NCBI RefSeq assembly: GCF_019649055.1
Contig: NW_026570349.1
Location: 62,001-126,000 of the forward strand
DNA from: Paramacrobiotus metropolitanus
Lineage: Eukaryota; Tardigrada; Eutardigrada; Parachela; Macrobiotidae
DNA length: 64,000 bases
Reading direction: 5' to 3'
The position numbers were made by a program, and so were the translations under genes. Below, piece by piece: positions 41,701-51,919 of the stretch; position 1 is the stretch's first letter; each line of letters starts with the position of its first letter. The notes beneath the pieces were generated by a model. That model saw nothing but the letters and a program-made list of their open reading frames with translations. It ran no database searches and was not told where the DNA came from.

Positions 41701-42275
41701 TGACGTATGGGAGTAGGATCATACGCCGGATGTACGTACGGATGCTGACTGTCCGCCTTTCACCTGCAACACAACGGATAATCTAGTCAATCAATGCTGT
41801 GATTTGCTGTTCTCTTTTACTAGCGATGTACATGATGTCATAACGCAAAGTCTATATAAGTTCTTGTTACTTCTAATATCGGAATCGGTAGTCTGAGATT
41901 TACTTCTGAGACTGCTTTCTAATTACGATTTCCTAGCGTTGTGAACTGTGATGTGAATTGGATAAAGAGACAGCAATACTTGTTCCTACTGAAGTGCATA
42001 GTTGTTCCCGGATTATCGCTTAGTATACAGGTTTGCTCGTGACACAATCGTCCTAGCTCTTGCCGATCCTCACAGGACTTACGACCGGAAGTTGTGGTTA
42101 GCGTGTTCCTGAGGGATTCCTGAGTTCCTGAGTTCCTGATTCGTTCGTCCTATTTCCACCATAGTTCTTCTGTTACAGTTTGAGAGTACGAGTGCCTACC
42201 GATTGAGCATTACAGGCGTGGAAGAGTAAAGATTGTTCATGGAGCCTTAATCGGCGTGAACGCTTATACACGACA
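41701..42275 (+). repeat. 3' LTR (575 bp)
   Basis: It is identical to the 5' LTR by eye, except for one extra copy of the 8-bp unit GAGTTCCT. The TATA box is at 41853-41860. It is flanked by the target duplication GTAC at 42276-42279. Confidence 0.93.
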
Positions 42276-42279
42276 GTAC

Positions 42280-43165
42280 TGACGGTTGCTGAATATATCG
42301 TCAAATACGGATGCTCTCTAACCTGACTCTACGGAAGCATTCTTGATTAGAATTTAGAAACAACAAGATGCAGGACATTATCAGAGAGTCCTTTTAAATT
42401 AACTATAAACGTTTAAATTGGTAGGGTTTTCAGAGTAAAAATGCAAAATCGTGTAAACGCTAAAAATAAGCAAACTGTAAACTGATAAACTTAAGCAAAC
42501 GGCGTTTAAGTTTAGCAGTTATTAAAGGAATACTGCGGCAGTTTTAGAAACTCTGAACGCGCATCCTAAGACAACGAGCAACACTAACGATTTTGGTTAT
42601 TTTTCAATGTTTAAATAAGTCATTTTAATTAGTTTCCAGTGCGCAGGCAATTTGTTATGTTTGGTGGCTACTGCCAAATAAAATAAATAACAGTAAGTTT
42701 GTGAAATATACAGAGCAGTTTGTCGAATTAACGAATATTTACTTTCAATGCGACGACTAAACCTAAAGTTTTTGTGAATAGGAGAAAAGCAGCGGCCTCA
42801 TTTCTTACGATCGCCGCTTCTAGATGGTGGTACAGTGGTTCTGTACGCTGAAATAAGCGTTTCCCATAACGCCCATTAGGATGTTCACGCAGCATGGCGC
42901 AATTCATATCCGTATTCCTACTGAAAATTAAGCAACAACTGCAGTGCTTCAGCACAGCTGCTGCGTTTTCGCATTGTTACGCAGACTCTGGCTTCGGCTC
43001 AACAACCGGCTTTTTGGTTTTTCTTTACTGTATGTTTTTTGACCAACTCCGAATACATATATTCGGCGTTTTAACTTTCAAGCGAACGCAAAGTCAATAC
43101 CAGCATTAATTTCCTGGATATCCAGCACTCTTGCCCCGCGGTTATTACAACTGTACAGGAGAAAA
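42280..43165. promoter_or_regulatory. Spacer and conserved upstream region of family B copy B2
   Basis: About 42890-43130 resembles 48815-49050 upstream of B3 (TGGCGCA then TTCATATCCGTATTC and AAAATTAAGCAA). It is therefore the inherited promoter/5' UTR region of the family. No TATA box is obvious. 42280-42890 is AT-rich with no gene. Confidence 0.45.
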
Positions 43166-44177
43166 ATGTGCAGGATTCTCAATCAGCGCCGCTTGGAGTA
43201 TTATCTGAATCCTCAATACGACAAACGTCCACTATACTCTACAGGTAAATATCAGCAGCGAAAACAGCAATTGGCGCGATGCAGTGATGCTGCCAATGCT
43301 TTCCATCTTCAGGTGACGTCGTTTGGGTTTATGCTTCACCACCGGGCACGGATATCTGGCTGATCTACGAGGCCAAGGTAGGTATTAAATTACTATGTAA
43401 CCCCAACATTTTCGAAACTGTTAGCAATAGAGAAAAAAATTTTTTAAGCTTTTTGACGTTGAATTGACAGGTTAGCAAATTGCTTACGTTGTCGTCGCGC
43501 TATCGTGACGAACAACTGGAAATGGAACCTTGTTTGCCGATGTACGAAGTGTCACTGCCATGGTTACTGTAAGCTCTATACCATCTTTACTTCTTATTTC
43601 AAGCTACACAGTCAGTTTTACGTCATGAAAATGATTTTCCCTTTTTAATATTAACAGATCAGAACCATTGGTGCGCGTAACTGACGTGTTCTTCGAGAAC
43701 CACATGTACAATCGACAGCGGCTGACGGCCGAAGAGATGCTGTGCATTATCGGCGAGAACAATCAGATTGTACTGTATGTTTTCCCAGCCCTCTGTTGTC
43801 TTGGTGTACTGTATTATGAGTTGTCGTGCATCCCTGCTTTTGTTGTAGAAGCGATTTGTCCGAGGCGGAACGACTATTGGTCCCTCGTGACGGCTTGGTG
43901 TTCCTGGGCACCTCACAGATGGCCGCACTACGGGACTATGTCGCTAAGTATGGCGTGACCTCTACAGAATTTCTCACGATAGCGCGTAGTATAATAGATA
44001 ACGTTTGCTGTTGCTTTCAGAACGGGCGGAATGACGGAATCCGAGCATACGAACTGCTGCGACTCGGATTCGGAAATCGACTGCAGTCTTTCTGTTACAG
44101 CGACTTGTCCAGAGTCACCTGTACGAGTGCATATACTGTACTTCCCGCAGTTCAACAGTCGATGCTATCAATTATAA
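43166..44177 (+). CDS. Family B gene B2, variant without zinc finger, 204 aa
   Basis: Exons are 43166-43244, 43313-43377, 43471-43568, 43658-43774, 43849-43947 and 44021-44177; the phases agree. It begins MCRILNQRRLEYY, has the Tudor-like VVWVYASPPGTDIWLIYEA and LVFLGTSQMAALRDYVAK as in the other copies. After GMTESEHTNCC the sixth exon runs on into foreign sequence (resembling 19428-19500) and stops at 44177. The two last family exons, including the C2HC finger, are missing. If expressed, it would make the N-terminal part only. Otherwise it is intact. Confidence 0.6.
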
Positions 44178-44532
44178 ATGACTGAACATGCTAAACCTCC
44201 GATTAAACACACAACCAGTGACGACGATTTGTAACAATTATCCGCAAACTGCGGTTTTGCACACGGACGCTAGAAGGCGGTTTATCCGCGCCCGCTGCCT
44301 TGACCAATGGCCAATGGGCGCACGCCGGCTAAATTGTTGATTAGCTAACCACTTTCCACGCAACGGCGCTTACACTGAAACATAGCAGGCGGTTGATTTC
44401 GTATTTCATTAAAGCAAAACAACGTTTTGTTGCTTGCTAACATTACATTTATTCATTTTCAAACGTGTTGACCTCTCTTTAAGTTGCTGGTTGCGTTTTT
44501 TACCTTTGCAGTCTGGTTTACTCCCAGCAGTT
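44178..44532. other. Spacer before the Tudor-like gene
   Basis: AT-rich, presumably the promoter and 5' UTR of the next gene. Nothing else seen. Confidence 0.4.
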
Positions 44533-46079
44533 ATGGGTTCATCGTCTTCTCGGTCTCGTGTGCCGGATGACGAGATGGAGGTGTTCTACGATCCCGTTTC
44601 TGAGGACGATACTTTCCATGACGCTTTGGACGAGACGGATCCTGCGCCAGCAGACCAGAAATCTTCGCGGAACGATGAGGAGGAATCACCATCCTGCAGT
44701 AATAGAAGGGACTGCCTCGGTTCCCGCCCTGGGTCTTCTTGCTTTTCGTGGTCTTCGGATTCCTTGGAACTTTCGTCAGATGGCGACCTCTCGGATAACG
44801 CAGGTGTATCCATGGACAACTCAGTGCCGTCCTTCACGATCGCTTTGGAAGAGAGCCACAACACTTTTGACTGTTCACTCATATCGGAAAAATCCCAGTC
44901 AGTTACAACGGATCAGCAGCATCCGATGAACGCAAGCCTTATGGATCCCATCGAGAATCCTGGTGTGCTGAGACCCGACGCAGATCTCACCGGGGACTCT
45001 TCCGCGACTACTTCTAGTTCAGTTGGTATTGTGGCTGCCCAAGACGAGGAAATGGGAACTGACCGTGTTTCGTTGGAACGGTCAAGTGAGCCTCACGTGA
45101 ACGCAGCGGGATCTTCAACCTATGAAGCCATGCCCCTGGCCATCACGGTTGCTCCTGTTGATCCCCAGCCGTTGGATCAAGCGGGTACTCCAACAGTCCC
45201 TGGTCATGCTGGATGCCAGAGTGGTTCGCAACGGACGATGGAGCGTAGCAGACGCCGCACCAAGCTGACTGGTAGTGGACCGGTTGGAACGGCCGCTAAA
45301 CCGTCTGCAAAACGTTCCCAACCATCGCGGCAGCGGCCCGCACATCCGGCAGCCATTTACACTCGAGCGGCCAATTTCAAAAAAGGCAAGTGTCATGCGA
45401 CGTGTTACATGCTTCATGACTTCCTCAGACATTTTTCGGTAATTGCGGTAGTTCTTCCTACGTTCCGATGTGGTTCCATCATTAACGCGACATTTTACTG
45501 CGCAACTGCAGCTGCACTAAGTTTGACTGTACGTTAGGCAGTATCTGTAGATGGTTTTCCAGATTCTTACAGCTGGGTTAAAGTGGCCCGTTAAACCGAA
45601 GTTGCTTTTCTAGGGCAAATCGTCTATTTCCCAGCGAAGCCGATAGCCAACCAGCCGCCATACTGGTATTCAGGACGAATTGTCCAACGAGCACTGGACA
45701 CCGACGACCGGCCGTGCTATCGCGTTCAGTACGCTTACGGAGACGTGTCCCAAGAAAAACCTCGGTACGAACAATTTGTCGCTTCGGATTCTTTAACATT
45801 ACGGTTAACCTGTATTGCATATACGTTCAGTTATAATATATATATTAACGTGTTGTAATTCCGACTTCAGTAAGAATTCCGCGGTGTGCCTGTCATCCTT
45901 CGTTTTTGTTCCACAGGCGCTTTTACAAGAAAATGGAGTGGATCTCGGCTAGCGTCTTGAAGGCGGATGGTGCTGGTGCACGGCAGACGGTGCAGCACGT
46001 CAATCAGCGTTATCACGCTGTTATGAGCCGGAAGAATGACAATGGCCGTCGCACCGGTGTGCAACCGAAGCGAGTGTAG
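44533..46079 (+). CDS. Tudor-like acidic/Ser-rich protein, 401 aa, 3 exons, one GC-AG intron
   Basis: Exons are 44533-45385, 45614-45803 and 45917-46079; the phases agree and give 401 residues. It starts MGSSSSRSRVPDDEM (Gly2 and Ser-rich, so N-myristoylation is possible). Residues 15-280 are acidic and Ser-rich, without a fold I recognise. Exon 2 gives a compact Tudor-like module (GQIVYFPAKP, PPYWYSGRIVQRA, CYRVQYAYGD). Exon 3 gives a basic tail (MSRKNDNGRRTG). The first intron uses GC instead of GT at its start (AAAAAG/GCAAGT), a known minor class; read through, the frame would stop at 45537. Tudor modules usually read methylated Lys/Arg, but the ligand here is unknown. It lies inside the family B cluster and shares its Tudor-like theme. 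Confidence 0.65.
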
Positions 46080-46683
46080 TGTGTCCATGCGGAGACTGTT
46101 GGGATGTTCTTTCGTAACTCGTTGTATTCTAATGTAGACATTGCCATTGCGCTTGTTTGTTTTTCTGTTTTGGAACATTTCCGTTTATTTTTGCGTCAAT
46201 CCCGCATAGATCTTATTATCTTTATGTATGCTTATGTGCTACCGTACATAGTAATCTTTTACAATTTCACCAAACTAGAACTTACGTCGTTACCGTTTTT
46301 GAAAGCACCGATGTGAGTGATATTTTTTCATACAGCGCGAAAACTCGTATTTCCGTTTGTGTATTAGTATTAGACGACATAATGTTGATGTGCCTATTGC
46401 TTGCTGTTGATATGCGATTTCACTGTTACTACGATTAAATTAGCAAAAAATTAAAGGAAGCTCAAGTCAAGGAAGCTAAAATGATCTCGCGTTTCTTAAA
46501 TAAAGAACGGCATATATGAAGTACAAATGAAGTGAATTTAGGTAAGCGTAAATGACCCGTTGTATCATTTAAAGTCTGAATCGGCAGATTTTTTGTCGGC
46601 CGCATTTCCTTCCGTCACCGCTACTAGATCGTGGTGCTTTACGCATAACCAAATAATTCCAGTAATTCTCATTAGAAGGGTAA
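46080..46683. other. Spacer before the non-LTR element
   Basis: AT-rich sequence, 3' UTR of the Tudor-like gene. The open frames at 46104-46438 are hydrophobic and T-rich and are not supported. Confidence 0.45.
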
Positions 46684-48747
46684 AGCATCTTAGCGGCGCT
46701 TACAAAGTTAGTGAATCACGTTGTCTTCCACCCGATTCCCGATAGCGTCCGCACAGTGCTTTTTGGCGCCACGCTGATACCTTTCAACAAGAAAGCGGGC
46801 GGGATACGGCCCATAGCGGTTGGCTGCACTATAAGACGCCTGTGCGGGAAATTGATTAGCAGACGTGTACAGTCGGAACTGGGCGGCATTTTTCGCCCAG
46901 TGCAGTTGGGCTACGGAACACCGGGAGGAGCAGAAGCAGCTGTTCATGCCACCCGGAAATTTCTTCGAGCCCACCCAGCCAGCCCTACCGTGGTGTTAAA
47001 GCTTGATTTTCGTAACGCGTTCAACACCATTCGTCGCGATGTCGTTCTGAAAGAAGCTGCTGATAAATTACCGCAATACTTCCATTTCATTTCTCAGTGT
47101 TATAGGAATTCCTCTACCTTGTTCTGCGGCGAAACTACGATGCCATCCGCTCATGGGGTGCAGCAAGGTGACCCTCTTGGCCCGTTGCTGTTTTGCCTTG
47201 CCTCGTACAAGCTGGCAAAAAGTCTCCAGTCCGATCTCAATGCCTGGTTCCTCGATGACGGGACAGCAGGAGGAGACCCAGAAGTGGTCCTGGAAGACTT
47301 TATCAGAGTTTGCAATGATGCGCCAAAAATTGGTCTGGAACTCAACTTCGCAAAGTGTGAGCTGTATGTCTATGGCGGGTCTGAAGCGGAACAGCAAGAC
47401 ATATACGACCGGTTTGCCGCAGTCGCACCTGGTATTCAAAGGGTTACCCCAGAGACGTTGGAACTGCTCGGTGCTCCCCTTACGGACTGGTCCATTGGCC
47501 ATTGCTTGGACGGTAAAATTGGCCAAATCAAAAAATTGACAGACTCATTAAGCGTCTTGCCGGCGCAGCAAGCGTTATTTCTCCTAAGAAACAGTCTGTC
47601 ATTACCGCGACTTATGTACACTCTTCGAGCGGCCGCTTGCTACAAATATCCGGAGAAGCTCAGGGAGTTCGACGAAGTGATTAGGTCAAAAGCTGAAGAG
47701 ATTACGAATGTTGTGATGGACAACTGCACATACGTGCAAGCTTCTCTTCCGGTGAATTCAGGCGGTTTGGGTTTGCCTAAAGCCGAAGAAATCGCTACGC
47801 CGGCTTATCTTTCCTCGCTTTATTCTACCGACGAGCTAGTACGTACTATTGTGCCCGAAGATTGCCCCGACGAGAGGTCTGACGTTGAGCTGTGCTGGGA
47901 AGAACGTACAGGAAAGAGTGCACCTGCGATGGAAGACCGGAGCAACCAACGCTTGTGGTCGGATATGCTGACTGTCGGGAAACTGGAAGCCTTAAAAGAG
48001 AGCGCCGACGTTATTGCCTCTGCTCGTCTGTTGGCTGCCTCTGCTAAGGATGCCAGTGCCTGGTTGTTTGCATTGCCGGTCGCCAGCCTTGGCACACTGC
48101 TGGACGATGCCGGTCTGCGGTTAGCTGTTGCTTTGCGGTTGGGGGCACCTATTTGTAAGGAGCATAAATGCCGGTGTGGTGAAATGGTTGATACAGGCGG
48201 CTTACATGGATTGTCGTGCGTCAAAAGCCAGGGAAGGTTCAGGAGGCATGCGAGTTTGAATAGCGTGATTCAGCGTAGCCTGGGATCAGCAAAGGTGCCG
48301 ACAATCTTGGAGCCTCCCGGACTGTGCAGACTGGACGGGAAGCGGCCAGACGGCTTATCGCTCTTCCCATGGAGAAATGGTCTCCCTCTGATATGGGATG
48401 TGACAGTTTGTGATACATTCGCTACTTCGTATATAGCTGGCTGTTCAGAAGCAGCGGGATCGGCTGCTGAAGACGCGGAAGTGCGGAAGCGAAACCTCTA
48501 TTCCGAACTCACTGATCGGCATTTTTTCCAGCCAGTGGCACTCGAAACTATGGGAAGTTGCGGCGAAAATACACATCAGTTCATCAGTGAAATCGGCCGG
48601 CGTATCAAAGAACAAACAGGAGAAGCGCGCGCTGTTCAGTATTTGTGGCAACGTATAAGTGTGGAAATTCAGCGCGGAAACGCGGCTTCTGTCCTGGGGA
48701 CGGTCGGGTGTTCTCGAGAGTTAGAAGAGTTATTTTTCTTGTTCTGA
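46684..48747 (+). CDS. Non-LTR reverse transcriptase with C-terminal restriction-like endonuclease, 5' truncated
   Basis: The open frame starts after a stop at 46681-46683; the first usable start codon is GTG at 46711, and numbering below is from there. Reverse-transcriptase motifs: PFNKKAGGIRPIAVG (about 24-38), KLDFRNAFNTIRR (97-109, catalytic Asp99), VQQGDPLGPLLF (150-161) and WFLDDGTAGG (179-188, two catalytic Asp). The C-terminal part has a CxCG...HGLSC cluster (about 487-503), then KRPDGLSL and PLIWDVTVCD (about 543-566), the arrangement of the restriction-like endonuclease of R2-type elements. Such enzymes nick a target and prime on it. The frame is uninterrupted for 687 codons, so the copy is young, but the N-terminal DNA-binding part is absent and it is unlikely to move by itself. 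Confidence 0.8.
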   Translation, partial: SILAALTKLVNHVVFHPIPDSVRTVLFGATLIPFNKKAGGIRPIAVGCTIRRLCGKLISRRVQSELGGIFRPVQLGYGTPGGAEAAVHATRKFLRAHPASPTVVLKLDFRNAFNTIRRDVVLKEAADKLPQYFHFISQCYRNSSTLFCGETTMPSAHGVQQGDPLGPLLFCLASYKLAKSLQSDLNAWFLDDGTAGGDPEVVLEDFIRVCNDAPKIGLELNFAKCELYVYGGSEAEQQDIYDRFAAVAPGIQRVTPETLELLGAPLTDWSIGHCLDGKIGQIKKLTDSLSVLPAQQALFLLRNSLSLPRLMYTLRAAACYKYPEKLREFDEVIRSKAEEITNVVMDNCTYVQASLPVNSGGLGLPKAEEIATPAYLSSLYSTDELVRTIVPEDCPDERSDVELCWEERTGKSAPAMEDRSNQRLWSDMLTVGKLEALKESADVIASARLLAASAKDASAWLFALPVASLGTLLDDAGLRLAVALRLGAPICKEHKCRCGEMVDTGGLHGLSCVKSQGRFRRHASLNSVIQRSLGSAKVPTILEPPGLCRLDGKRPDGLSLFPWRNGLPLIWDVTVCDTFATSYIAGCSEAAGSAAEDAEVRKRNLYSELTDRHFFQPVALETMGSCGENTHQFISEIGRRIKEQTGEARAVQYLWQRISVEIQRGNAASVLGTVGCSRELEELFFLF

Positions 48748-48810
48748 TTATTGGGTATTTAAAGTTTGAATGTAAATGGCATTGGCTTGTACAAGTTGAA
48801 ATAAAAATAC
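46684..48810 (+). mobile_element. 5'-truncated non-LTR retrotransposon, R2-like with restriction-like endonuclease
   Basis: The coding sequence enters abruptly inside the reverse-transcriptase region at about 46684 and ends at the stop at 48747. A short A/T-rich tail (GAAATAAAAATACAC) follows to about 48810. Loss of the 5' end is typical of target-primed reverse transcription. No clear target duplication was found. Confidence 0.7.
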
Positions 48811-49078
48811 ACTCTTGGCGCAGTTCGTATCCGCATTCTTACGGAAAATTAAGCAATCATTTGTTGTCGGCCTTGGCTCAGCGCAGTTGCTGCGTTTCGT
48901 ATTACTACGCAAGCCCTGGCCTCTGCACGACAACCGGCCTTTTTATTTTCTCGTCATATTATTCAGCCAACTTCGAATGTCTGTTCGGCGTTTTGCCTTG
49001 TGAGTTCAGCAACCCCGGCAAAGTTAATATCAGCATTAAATACCGGACATTCAAGCGCTTCTTGCTCCGCGGGAGAAA
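48811..49078 (+). promoter_or_regulatory. Conserved upstream region of family B copy B3
   Basis: It resembles the region before B2 (42890-43130), including TTGGCGCAGTTCGTATCCGC and the segment just before the ATG. Probably promoter and 5' UTR. Confidence 0.45.
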
Positions 49079-50556
49079 ATGTGCAGGATTCTCAATCAGC
49101 GCCGCTTGGAGTACTACCTAAATCCGCAATACGACAAACGTCCACTATATTCTACAGGTAAATCTCTGCAGCAAAAACCACAGTTTTTGCCGATGCAGGT
49201 ATTCGTAAAATAAACGCTGCTTGCTTTTTCTGACGTCGTTTGGGTATATGCTTCCCCGCCCGGCACGGATATCTGGCTAGTTTACGAGGCCAAGGTAAGG
49301 TCTATATAATATTACTTCTTTAACCTTAACGTTTTTGCAACCACCAATATCAATATCACCAATAGAGAGCGAAGCTTTTTAATTAAGCTCTTTGACGTTG
49401 AATTGATAGGTTAGCAAACTGCTTTCGTTGTCGTCGCGCTATCGTGACGAGCAACTGGAAATGGAAGCTTCCTTGCCGATGTACGAAGTGGAACTACCGT
49501 GGTTTCTGTAAGTCTCTATACATACTACTTACATTCAGCTACGCAGTGCTGGTGACGTCATGAAAACAAACTTGAACATTTGACCTTTCCACTGTCAACA
49601 GGGAACAACGGTCGGTATGCGACACGTTCTTCGAGAACAATATGTACAATCGGCAGCGGCTGACGGCCGAAGAGATGTTGTGTATCATCGGCGAGAACAA
49701 TCAGGCAGTACTGTATGTATGCTTTCCTGGCAGCCTGTTCTCCCGTGGTGACTAGTGCCCGATGTCGTGCATCCGTCTGTTTTTTTACAGAAAGGATTTA
49801 TCCGATGCGGAGCGGCTTTTAGTCCCTCGCAATGGTCTAGTGTTCCTGGGCACTTCGCAGATGGCCGCTCTGCGGGACTATGTCGCTAAGTACAGCGTGA
49901 CCTTTGCAGAATTTTTCATATTAGCGCACATGTTTACCAGACAACGTGCGCTGATGCTTGTAGAACGGGCGGAATGACGGAATCCGAACATACAATTTGC
50001 TGTGACTCGGATCCGGAAAGTGACTACAGCGACCTTGAACAAGAAGAAAACGAGTACAGGTAAGTGTCCAGTATTTTATTTTTTATGCTATCAATGGCGT
50101 TTTGCCGCTCAGTATTATTGCTTGTGATCTGCATGTGTGCCGTTCGCCATTTTTATTAACAAAAATTGTGTTAGATAAAAACAGAGAAAAAGTTGCAAGA
50201 ATTTGAGTTTTGCAGGGCAGCCGTCAGCCGAAAGCTCGATCTCGTCGCAAGGTCGCGCGCAACTTCTCTTCCAGTAGCAAGCTCGTTGGTGGCCGCATCG
50301 AAAAGCAAAAAACGGTAGACGACATCGAATGGTTTCCTTATTCCGTAGTTTTGAAAGGCGAATAAAACGATTTCCGTCATTCTGTAGACCGGATGCGCCA
50401 CGGTCCATGTTCATCTGTCCCTACTGTCGAAAGTATGCGAGACAATCCTACAATGTCGTTCTGCGTCATATGCGCGGAGAGTTCCGGTCCAAAAGGGTGC
50501 AGTGTCCTTGTCGGCCGGCGATAGCCAATGAGCACGATGTCCCTGAAAAACTGTAG
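49079..50556 (+). pseudogene. Family B copy B3: full-length but exon 2 splice acceptor lost
   Basis: Exons by comparison are 49079-49157, 49230-49294, 49410-49507, 49602-49712, 49791-49889, 49964-50059, 50216-50314 and 50388-50556. Each coding section is open and in phase, ending with the finger FICPYCRKYARQSYN...VLRHMRGEF. The sequence before exon 2 reads CTTTTTCTGACG where all other copies have CATCAG/G(T/C)GA. The AG is therefore gone and no nearby replacement keeps the frame. The gene may skip exon 2 (65 nt, a frameshift) or be dead. Everything else suggests that loss was recent. The family description is at 58543-60150. Confidence 0.6.
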
Positions 50557-51027
50557 CACCGTTTAAGAATTGTCCCAAATGAAAAGATTCACCAGTTGCA
50601 ACTACCTCCACCCTCCAGTTCTTCAGAGAACCATGCGACGACAAGTCTTCTTATGTTTATGTACGCCTGGAAGGGTTGCAACTAGAGTATTTTTTGTGGA
50701 CAATGCTTTCTTGATACAAAGAATGAGCGGCATAGTATTATACTGTGTCGCATTTTGCATTGGCGCGGAAGTTTTAATGAATAATTAAACTGATAGTTGT
50801 AATACCACCGTTTTGATCTAAACGTTTTACGATAGCTTTCTCAATAATTATTTTATCATTGTTATCAGTGAACGACGAAGCGCTGTCTGGTGTTAACCGA
50901 ATTAAAGCGTGAAGAGTGGTGCTGGTTCCTGTCATATAAGTACTGTCTCAATTTTGCGCAGCGGCGCTTTGGCTACAACCAACGAGTCCTTTGGGACTGA
51001 TTTTTAATAAAAAAGATGGCTTAGGCC

Positions 51028-51303
51028 GCTGAGCGGGCTTCCAGGGAGAAGATTGGGAAATACAAGTCTCTCATTGATCGCTGTCACTTTGTCGCCTTTG
51101 CATGCGAGACTTTTGGCACTTGGTGTGAGACTGGCATTGTCACGTTAAAGGAGATTGGAAAGAAATTGTATTTGAGAACGGGCGAGAGTCGCTCGACTTG
51201 TTCTTTGTTTCAACGTATAAGTTTGGAGATTAAGCGTGGTAATGCTATGAGTGTATTGTGCACAGTCCCTTCTCATGTAAATTGGGACACATTCTTCATT
51301 TGA
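51028..51303 (+). pseudogene. 3' remnant of a second R2-like non-LTR element
   Basis: Ninety-two codons match the end of the element at 46684-48747: RTGESRSTCSLFQRISLEIKRGNAMSVL in pattern, with a different last stretch (DTFFI). The fragment begins abruptly near 51015 and ends in A/T-rich sequence near 51360. The duplicated block around 57130 lacks it, so it is a separate 5'-truncated insertion. Confidence 0.65.
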
Positions 51304-51360
51304 TTATAATTGTTGAGCGAAGCTCGCTTTGTGCATATTGAGAAATAAAATCTTATAAAA

Positions 51361-51919
51361 AGATTTCTTTAATTTCGTCAAACATATTTTCCTGTGATGG
51401 ACTGTCGTAGAAAATCTTACGTTTGACGCTTGAACTCGCCTATACACTACAACATTCCTCTCACGTACACATAACACACTCAACAAAAATTATCACATCA
51501 AGAAAATGTTGAATGAGATTTGCCGAATGAAAGTTGTTCGAAAGGTGCGGATTATAATTTCAACACAATAATTATACTAATAAGAGAATCGCAACGCAGC
51601 TGCAACAACCTGAAATCCCGGACGTCGACTTGCTAATACACTGTAAGTATTCATATCCAAAGCCGGAGACAATGTCGGTTTATTGTTCACCCGCACTGCG
51701 CCAACCATATATCCTGGTTCCCATGGCATCTGCAGTTTTAATTTTACGTTGCTTTTTGCTGACTCTGAATGCTGCTGTTTAACAACCGTCTGCAGTCCGT
51801 TTCTTGATCATCGTTATCGCAATCAACAGGCTTTAAAAATCTGTGCGTCGTACTGCAGCGCGTTAAAGCGTCTGAAATTTCAGGTGTTCCTCGGGTTTCC
51901 CCGTTAAACTAGAGCAGAA
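51361..51919 (+). promoter_or_regulatory. Upstream region of family B copy B4
   Basis: It is shared with the region before B6 (about 57660-58540), including GGTGCGGATTATAATTTCAA and CCCATGGCATCTGCAGTTTT. Probably promoter/5' UTR. No gene. Confidence 0.45.

Larger units (their letters stand above)
21954..42275 (+). mobile_element. Giant LTR retroelement, 20,322 bp, apparently non-autonomous
   Basis: Direct LTRs (21954-22520 and 41701-42275) begin TG and end CA and are flanked by the duplicated target GTAC. A primer-binding site follows the 5' LTR and a G-rich purine tract precedes the 3' LTR. The interior holds one Gag-protease polyprotein with two integrase-type zinc-binding modules, several downstream ORFs, a spliced antisense gene and eight tRNA-like units. 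I searched the long frames for a reverse transcriptase (YxDD box, QG and LPQG-like motifs), RNase H and the integrase DDE core and found none. It would therefore need enzymes from a helper element. The protease type, the CCHC-like knuckle and the integrase finger are of the Ty3/gypsy kind. The near identity of the LTRs shows a recent insertion. Confidence 0.9.
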
